NCBI GenBank assembly: GCA_020062605.1
Contig: JAGUWA010000437.1
Span: 1 to 10,840 of the forward strand
Direction of reading: 5' to 3'
Length of the DNA stretch: 10,840 nt
Source: Parvibaculum sp.
GTDB taxonomy: Bacteria > Pseudomonadota > Alphaproteobacteria > Parvibaculales > Parvibaculaceae
Shown: positions 5,388 to 10,840 of the stretch, one piece after another
Layout: the number at the start of each line of letters is the position of its first letter
Numbering within the stretch: the first letter of the stretch is position 1
Position numbers and translations under genes: made by a program
The notes under the pieces: generated by a model
Seen by the model: the letters and a program-made list of their open reading frames with translations, nothing else
Told to the model about the DNA's origin: nothing
Databases searched by the model: none

Positions 5388-6919
5388 GCCCGAACCTGCA
5401 GCGCACGATCGTCACGGGCTCGATCATGCTCGCGACGATCATGCAGACGCTCGACTCCACCATCGCGAATGTCGCCCTGCCCCACATGCAGGGCAGCTTC
5501 TCCGCGACACAGGAGCAGATTGCCTGGGTGCTGACTTCCTACATCGTCGCCGCCGCCGTCTTCACGCCGACGACGGGTTTCCTCGCAACCCGCCTCGGGC
5601 GGCGCAACCTGCTCGCCGGCGCCGTCATCGGTTTCACGGTCGCCTCCATGCTGTGCGGCGCGGCGACATCGCTCTCCGAAATCGTTCTCTTCCGTCTTCT
5701 GCAAGGCATGTTCGGCGCCGCGCTGGTGCCGCTTTCACAGGCGATCCTGCTCGACACCTACCCGCCCGAAAAGCACGGCGCCGCCATGGCGGTCTGGGGC
5801 ATGGGCGTCATGGTCGGTCCCATTCTCGGCCCGGCCCTCGGCGGCTGGCTCACCGATGCCTATAGCTGGCGCTGGGTCTTCTACATCAACGTGCCCTTTG
5901 GCCTGCTCGCGCTCGCCGGCATCTTCGCCGCCAGCAGCGAAGCGCCCGTCGACAAAAGCCGCCGCTTCGACTGGCAGGGTTTTGCTTACCTGGGACTTTC
6001 CATCGCCGGGCTGCAGATCATGCTCGATCGCGGCCAGGTGCAGGACTGGTTCTCCTCGACGGAGATCATCGTCGAGGGCGGCATTGCCGCTATCGCCTTT
6101 TTCCTCTTCATTGCCCATTCCATGACGACGAAAAACCCCTTCATCACGCTGCACCTCTTTCGCGACCGCAACCTCGTCATCGGCCTCGTTCTCATCACCG
6201 TCGTCGGCGTCGTGCTCTTCGCCACCATGGCGCTGCTGCCGCCCTATCTCGAAACGCTGATGGGCTATCCGGTCGTCACCACCGGCCTCGTCCTCGCGCC
6301 GCGCGGCATCGGCACCATGGTTGCGATGTTCCTCGTCGGCCGGCTGGTGAACCGCATCGACATCCGCCTCATCATGGCGTTCGGCATGTTTCTCACCATC
6401 TATTCGCTGTGGGAAATGTCGCAGTTCAATCTCTATATCAGCGAGGGCATGATCGTCACGACCGGCATCATCCAGGGTTTCGGCCTCGGCTTCATTTTCG
6501 TGCCCCTCACTACGGCGACTTTCGCGACGCTCTCGCCGGAACTGCGCACAGAGGGCACGAGCCTCTACAGCCTCATGCGTAACATCGGGTCGAGCGTCGG
6601 CATCTCGATCACGCAGGCGCTCATTTCGCGTTACACCCAGATCAACCACGAAATCCTGTCGCGCAACGTGTCGGAACTCAATCCGCTGCTCAGGCCGGAG
6701 CACGCGCCGCCCGGATGGAACATGCAGACGATGCAGGGGCTCGCGCTTGCCGAGGGCGAGGTCACGCGGCAGGCGGCATCCATCGCCTATCTCAACGACT
6801 TCAAGCTGATGATGTACATGACGCTGCTCGCGCTGCCGCTGCTGGTCCTCCTCCGGCCCGCGCGGCGGAAGGGACCGGAGAGCCCGGCGGAGGCAGCGTC
6901 CGCCATGCACATGGATTGA
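5384..6919 (+). CDS. emrB: EmrB/QacA-type DHA2-family MFS drug exporter
   Basis: This 511-residue integral membrane protein is a proton-coupled 14-helix exporter of the DHA2 family, working with the EmrA-like adaptor to expel hydrophobic compounds. Family motifs seen are LDSTIANVALP in helix 1 (23-33), motif A GFLATRLGRRN (65-75) in the loop between helices 2 and 3, and the antiporter motif C GPILGPALGGWL (145-156) in helix 5. The WRWVFYINVPFG segment follows soon after. Hydrophobic segments continue to the C-terminus, ending in a short cytoplasmic tail. The start is GTG at 5384, in a GTGA overlap with the adaptor stop, so the two are translationally coupled. Substrate range cannot be deduced; uncouplers, phenolics and detergents are typical. 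The gene name reflects family resemblance, not proven orthology. Confidence 0.93.
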   Translation: MSPNLQRTIVTGSIMLATIMQTLDSTIANVALPHMQGSFSATQEQIAWVLTSYIVAAAVFTPTTGFLATRLGRRNLLAGAVIGFTVASMLCGAATSLSEIVLFRLLQGMFGAALVPLSQAILLDTYPPEKHGAAMAVWGMGVMVGPILGPALGGWLTDAYSWRWVFYINVPFGLLALAGIFAASSEAPVDKSRRFDWQGFAYLGLSIAGLQIMLDRGQVQDWFSSTEIIVEGGIAAIAFFLFIAHSMTTKNPFITLHLFRDRNLVIGLVLITVVGVVLFATMALLPPYLETLMGYPVVTTGLVLAPRGIGTMVAMFLVGRLVNRIDIRLIMAFGMFLTIYSLWEMSQFNLYISEGMIVTTGIIQGFGLGFIFVPLTTATFATLSPELRTEGTSLYSLMRNIGSSVGISITQALISRYTQINHEILSRNVSELNPLLRPEHAPPGWNMQTMQGLALAEGEVTRQAASIAYLNDFKLMMYMTLLALPLLVLLRPARRKGPESPAEAASAMHMD

Positions 6920-6986
6920 GCGCGCCCGCGAGGCCATTGAAGTTGTGCCCCGTTCGGTCCAAGCTGCCGCCAAAACCGGAGGAGAG

Positions 6987-7901
6987 ATGGCAGTTCAGAT
7001 TCCTTACGTCCGCGAGATCGATTTCGAATACGGCGCCTGCGAGCGGGTCTCGCCGCTGATCCGCCGCGTCGTCGCGCACAATCCTTCCGCCTTCACCTAC
7101 AAGGGCACCGGCACCTACATCGTCGGCGAGGGCGACGTCGCCGTCATCGATCCGGGCCCCCTGCTCAACGAGCATGTGGAGGCGCTTCTTCGCGCGCTCG
7201 AAGGCGAAACGGTAAGCCATATCCTCATCACCCATACGCATAGCGATCACTCGCCCGCCGCAAAGCCCCTGAAGGCGCTTACCGGCGCGCGGACTTTTGC
7301 CTATGGGCCGCATGGTTCGGGACAAAAGCACGCGCCGGATGACGACGTGCAGGTCGAGGAAGACGGCGACATGGATTTCGTGCCGGATGTCGAACTGCGG
7401 CACGGCGACATTATCGAAGGCGATGGCTGGACCATCCAATGCGTCTACACGCCGGGCCATACCTCGAACCATATGTGCTTCGCGCTTCTGGAAGAGAAAG
7501 CACTCTTCACCGGCGACCACGTCATGGGCTGGTCCACAAGCATCGTCAGCCCGCCAGACGGAAACATGGAAGACTACATGGCCTCGCTGCGCCTGCTGCT
7601 CACGCGCGACGACGATATCTACTGGCCGACGCATGGGCCCGCGATCACCGACCCGAAACCCTTCGTGCGTTCCTTCATCGAGCACCGCGAAGACCGCGAA
7701 CGGCAGATCATGGAACAGCTCGCGGCGGGCCGCACGCGCATTCAGGACATGGTGCCCGTCATGTACGCCGCCGTCGACAAGCGGCTCTATCCCGCCGCTG
7801 CCCGCTCCGTCCTTGCCCATATGGAACATCTCGTCGCGCGCGGTATCGTCCAGGCCGATGGCAAGCCGTCACTCGGCGCGCAATACCGGCTGACGCAATA
7901 A
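6987..7901 (+). CDS. Metallo-beta-lactamase-fold hydrolase with C-terminal winged helix
   Basis: This 304-residue protein is a probable zinc hydrolase of the LACTB2/glyoxalase-II-like branch. Metal-binding residues are H83, H85, D87 and H88 in THTHSDH, then H158 in TPGHTSNH, D177 in TGDHVMG and H216 in WPTHGP. The set for a two-metal centre is therefore complete. The last ~80 residues (EDRERQIMEQL to the end) look like the small helical/winged-helix domain found in LACTB2-like members. An acidic insert DDDVQVEEDGDMDF (118-131) lies between strands. The ATG at 6987 has GGAGGAG at 6978-6984; a GTG at 6945 is in frame but has a poor site. It lies 67 bases after the exporter in the same direction and may be read through from that operon or have its own promoter. 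Substrate unknown: a thioester, RNA or lactone is possible. Confidence 0.88.
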   Translation: MAVQIPYVREIDFEYGACERVSPLIRRVVAHNPSAFTYKGTGTYIVGEGDVAVIDPGPLLNEHVEALLRALEGETVSHILITHTHSDHSPAAKPLKALTGARTFAYGPHGSGQKHAPDDDVQVEEDGDMDFVPDVELRHGDIIEGDGWTIQCVYTPGHTSNHMCFALLEEKALFTGDHVMGWSTSIVSPPDGNMEDYMASLRLLLTRDDDIYWPTHGPAITDPKPFVRSFIEHREDRERQIMEQLAAGRTRIQDMVPVMYAAVDKRLYPAAARSVLAHMEHLVARGIVQADGKPSLGAQYRLTQ

Positions 7902-7909
7902 AATCAGAG

Positions 7910-8013
7910 CGTCATTGCGAGGAGCGTCGCAGACGCGACGAAGCAATCCAGGGGCGGCAGGCACAGTGCTTGCAGCCCATGGATTGCTTCGGCCTGACGG
8001 CCTCGCAATGACG
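7910..8013. repeat. CATTGCGAGG-type palindromic repeat element
   Basis: This is a 104-base imperfect palindrome. The outer arms CGTCATTGCGAGG (7910-7922) and CCTCGCAATGACG (8001-8013) match perfectly, as do the inner arms CGAAGCAATCCA (7939-7950) and TGGATTGCTTCG (7980-7991). Each side carries its own mini-hairpin (GCGTC-GCA-GACGC at 7924-7936; GGCC-TGAC-GGCC at 7991-8002), and the centre has a further stem. I recall very similar GTCATTGCGAGG...GAAGCAATCC elements dispersed in many proteobacterial genomes. It lies between convergent genes and could double as a bidirectional terminator, although it has no T-run. Confidence 0.85.
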
Positions 8014-8025
8014 ATGTAAGGAGGG

Positions 8026-8775
8026 TTACCCCGCCTCGCCGAGCTTCACCTTCAGCGCATGAAGATAGGTGCGGATGCGGTTTGCATTCGCGCCCATGTC
8101 GCTGATACCGACGCGCGAGACCGAACGGACATCCACCGCCGCTCCTTCACCGCTTTCGCTGACGCGGATCGCCACATCGTCCTTGAAGTTCATGATGCGA
8201 GTGGTCGCGGTCGCCTCGATCAGCCCCGCTTCCGGGTTCGATGACACGATTTCCCAGCCCATTTCGCGCGCCGTTTCGAGCGCGGCCTCGTAGGCCTTGC
8301 CCGGTTGTTCGCTCACTTCAAGCGTCTTCAGGTCCGGATAGGCCTGCTGCTGGAGTTCGGCGAGGTCCGCTGGCTCAGCCCGGTCGAGCGGGTTCGCATC
8401 CTCGCCGCGCAGCGCAATCACCGCGTCGAAGGCGGGCGGATTCGCAAGGTCCGTCGTGATGTCGTGAATGGCGGGCACCTTCGATCCGGCGATCATCGCC
8501 TGCCCGACAGGCGCGGCAACGAGGAGGCCGATCACGAGACCAGCAATCGCCGAGCGCACGCCGCTCCGCGACGAGACGAGGCTGATGACGAGCGCAATGG
8601 CGGAAATCACCGCGCCGATCAGCCCAATGGCCGCGCCGCCCGCAAGGCCCATCAGCGCTAGGCGGAAATGAACCAGCTCGAAGCGCTGAGCGAGAATGCC
8701 GAGCGCGAGGATAACGAGGCCGAGGATCGCGATCCTGAGCCCCCACGCGGCAAGCCGCGACTTTTCACCGTTCAT
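8026..8775 (-). CDS. DUF1499 domain membrane protein
   Basis: This 249-residue protein has an N-terminal membrane part with about three helices (roughly 11-30, 38-68 and 74-95), followed by a soluble DUF1499 domain. Domain features are VPAIHDITTD (100-109), AYPDLK (145-150) and the closing DVRSVSRVGISDMGANANRI..YL (215-238). DUF1499 proteins are widespread in proteobacteria and plants and have no established biochemical function; they resemble neither enzymes nor transporters of known type. The ATG is at 8775-8773, with a moderate GGGAG upstream. It lies 72 bases downstream of the AlkK-like ligase on the same strand with no clear terminator between, so co-transcription is likely. This suggests, but does not show, a link to membrane lipids. 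Confidence 0.85.
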   Translation of the reverse strand: MNGEKSRLAAWGLRIAILGLVILALGILAQRFELVHFRLALMGLAGGAAIGLIGAVISAIALVISLVSSRSGVRSAIAGLVIGLLVAAPVGQAMIAGSKVPAIHDITTDLANPPAFDAVIALRGEDANPLDRAEPADLAELQQQAYPDLKTLEVSEQPGKAYEAALETAREMGWEIVSSNPEAGLIEATATTRIMNFKDDVAIRVSESGEGAAVDVRSVSRVGISDMGANANRIRTYLHALKVKLGEAG

Positions 8776-8847
8776 GGTGTTCCGTTCTCCCGTTGCGGCG
8801 GACGCATTGTCCGCCGGGATATGAGTTGCCTTGCCCGGCGCGCTTGC

Positions 8848-10488
<1,641 letters not shown>

Positions 10489-10553
10489 GGGTCTCGTTTC
10501 CTCGTTTTCTGAAATGACGCCGGGTTTTCCCGGCCTTATCCCCGTTTGGGGCC

Positions 10554-10582
10554 AGTCTAGCGGCGAAGGCGGGGGCGGACAA
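10554..10582 (-). promoter_or_regulatory. Leftward promoter candidate for the AlkK-like ligase
   Basis: On the minus strand TTGTCC (10582-10577) and TAGACT (10559-10554) are 17 bases apart, each matching consensus at four of six positions. The leader then contains small hairpins GCCGGG-TTTT-CCCGGC (10519-10534) and CCCC-GTTT-GGGG (10540-10551, at the start site itself). The match is modest. Confidence 0.35.
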
Positions 10583-10611
10583 CGCTCGCCATACCGGGCG
10601 GGGCGGAATCC

Positions 10612-10640
10612 TTGCCTCGCGGGCGTCCGCCCCCTCTAAT
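10612..10640 (+). promoter_or_regulatory. Rightward promoter candidate for the amidase gene
   Basis: TTGCCT (10612-10617) and TCTAAT (10635-10640) are 17 bases apart, matching consensus at four and five of six positions. The start site would fall near 10647, giving a leader of about 28 bases before the ATG at 10675. It is divergent from the leftward candidate at 10554-10582. Confidence 0.45.
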
Positions 10641-10674
10641 GGGCGGCAAAGAACATCGAAACAGGGAGTTTTTC

Positions 10675-10840
10675 ATGACCGGGCTTCATTTCCGCTCCGC
10701 CTCGGAGCTGGGGCGGATGATCCGCCGCGGCGAGATTTCGAGCGCCGAACTCACGGATCATTTCATCCAGCGGATCGAGACGCTCGACGGCAAGACCAAC
10801 GCCGTCGTCGCGCGCGATTTCGACCGCGCCCGCGCGCTGG
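10675..10840 (+). CDS. Amidase signature family protein (5' end only)
   Basis: The first 55 codons are present before the window ends. The peptide MTGLHFRSASELGRMIRRGE continues ISSAELTDHFIQRIETLDGK and TNAVVARDFDRARAL. This is the usual N-terminal region of amidases of the Ser-Ser-Lys amidase signature family: a helix with 'I..GE.SS.EL...', then 'RI...N.V' and a run of Ala and Arg. The catalytic Lys-Ser-Ser triad lies beyond the window, so activity cannot be checked. The ATG has AGGGAG at 10663-10668 with six-base spacing and a promoter candidate just upstream. Members hydrolyse amides such as fatty-acid or aryl amides, or act in tRNA amidation (GatA); substrate cannot be assigned. Confidence 0.85.
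   Translation, partial: MTGLHFRSASELGRMIRRGEISSAELTDHFIQRIETLDGKTNAVVARDFDRARAL

Noticed and set aside
4146..7829. Several long minus-strand open frames (4146-5360, 5735-6973, 6801-7829).
   Set aside because: They lie opposite well-recognised MarR, EmrA, EmrB and metallo-beta-lactamase genes and show no motifs or ribosome sites.

Overview
This window looks like ordinary chromosomal DNA from a high-GC alphaproteobacterium. The evidence is G/C-rich third codon positions, long spurious antisense frames of the kind high GC produces, a CATTGCGAGG-type palindromic repeat that I recall from proteobacterial (including alphaproteobacterial) genomes, and several fatty-acid or lipid genes. A lipid- or hydrocarbon-degrading genus such as Parvibaculum would fit, but that is inference only. 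No rRNA, tRNA, CRISPR array, transposase or phage gene was seen.

Layout, left to right. Bases 1-387 hold the 3' end of a PLP-dependent decarboxylase or lyase resembling sphingosine-1-phosphate lyase. A compact toxin-antitoxin operon, mqsR-mqsA (430-1138), follows directly. It has its own promoter, and a perfect palindrome lies between the -35 and -10 boxes. A hairpin with a T-run on the minus strand (1161-1192) and a decayed-looking minus-strand small lipoprotein (1254-1438) fill the next gap. An AMP-forming acyl-CoA synthetase (1581-3131) follows and ends at a strong intrinsic terminator. A 73-residue protein with one membrane helix (3380-3601) has its own promoter, a leader with small palindromes and its own UUCG-loop terminator.

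The second half opens with a MarR-type regulator (3796-4281) that has a promoter-overlapping operator-like inverted repeat. It is coupled to an EmrA-like membrane fusion protein (4287-5387) and an EmrB/QacA-type 14-helix exporter (5384-6919). This is a classic self-regulated tripartite drug-efflux operon. A metallo-beta-lactamase-fold hydrolase (6987-7901) follows in the same direction, 67 bases later. A 104-base hairpin repeat (7910-8013) separates it from convergent minus-strand genes: a DUF1499 membrane protein (8026-8775) and an AlkK-like medium/long-chain fatty acyl-CoA ligase (8848-10488), probably one transcript read ligase first. The 186-base gap upstream of the ligase carries divergent promoter candidates, the rightward one serving an amidase-family gene that runs off the window (10675-10840).

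Taken together the window combines lipid or fatty-acid activation (two acyl-CoA ligases, an S1P-lyase-like enzyme, a hydrolase, an amidase), efflux and a stress-type toxin-antitoxin module. I see no clearly new multi-gene system. The points most worth a second look are the zinc-finger-less MqsA with changed DNA-reading residues and its new-looking operator, the small membrane protein with its leader, and the lipoprotein remnant.
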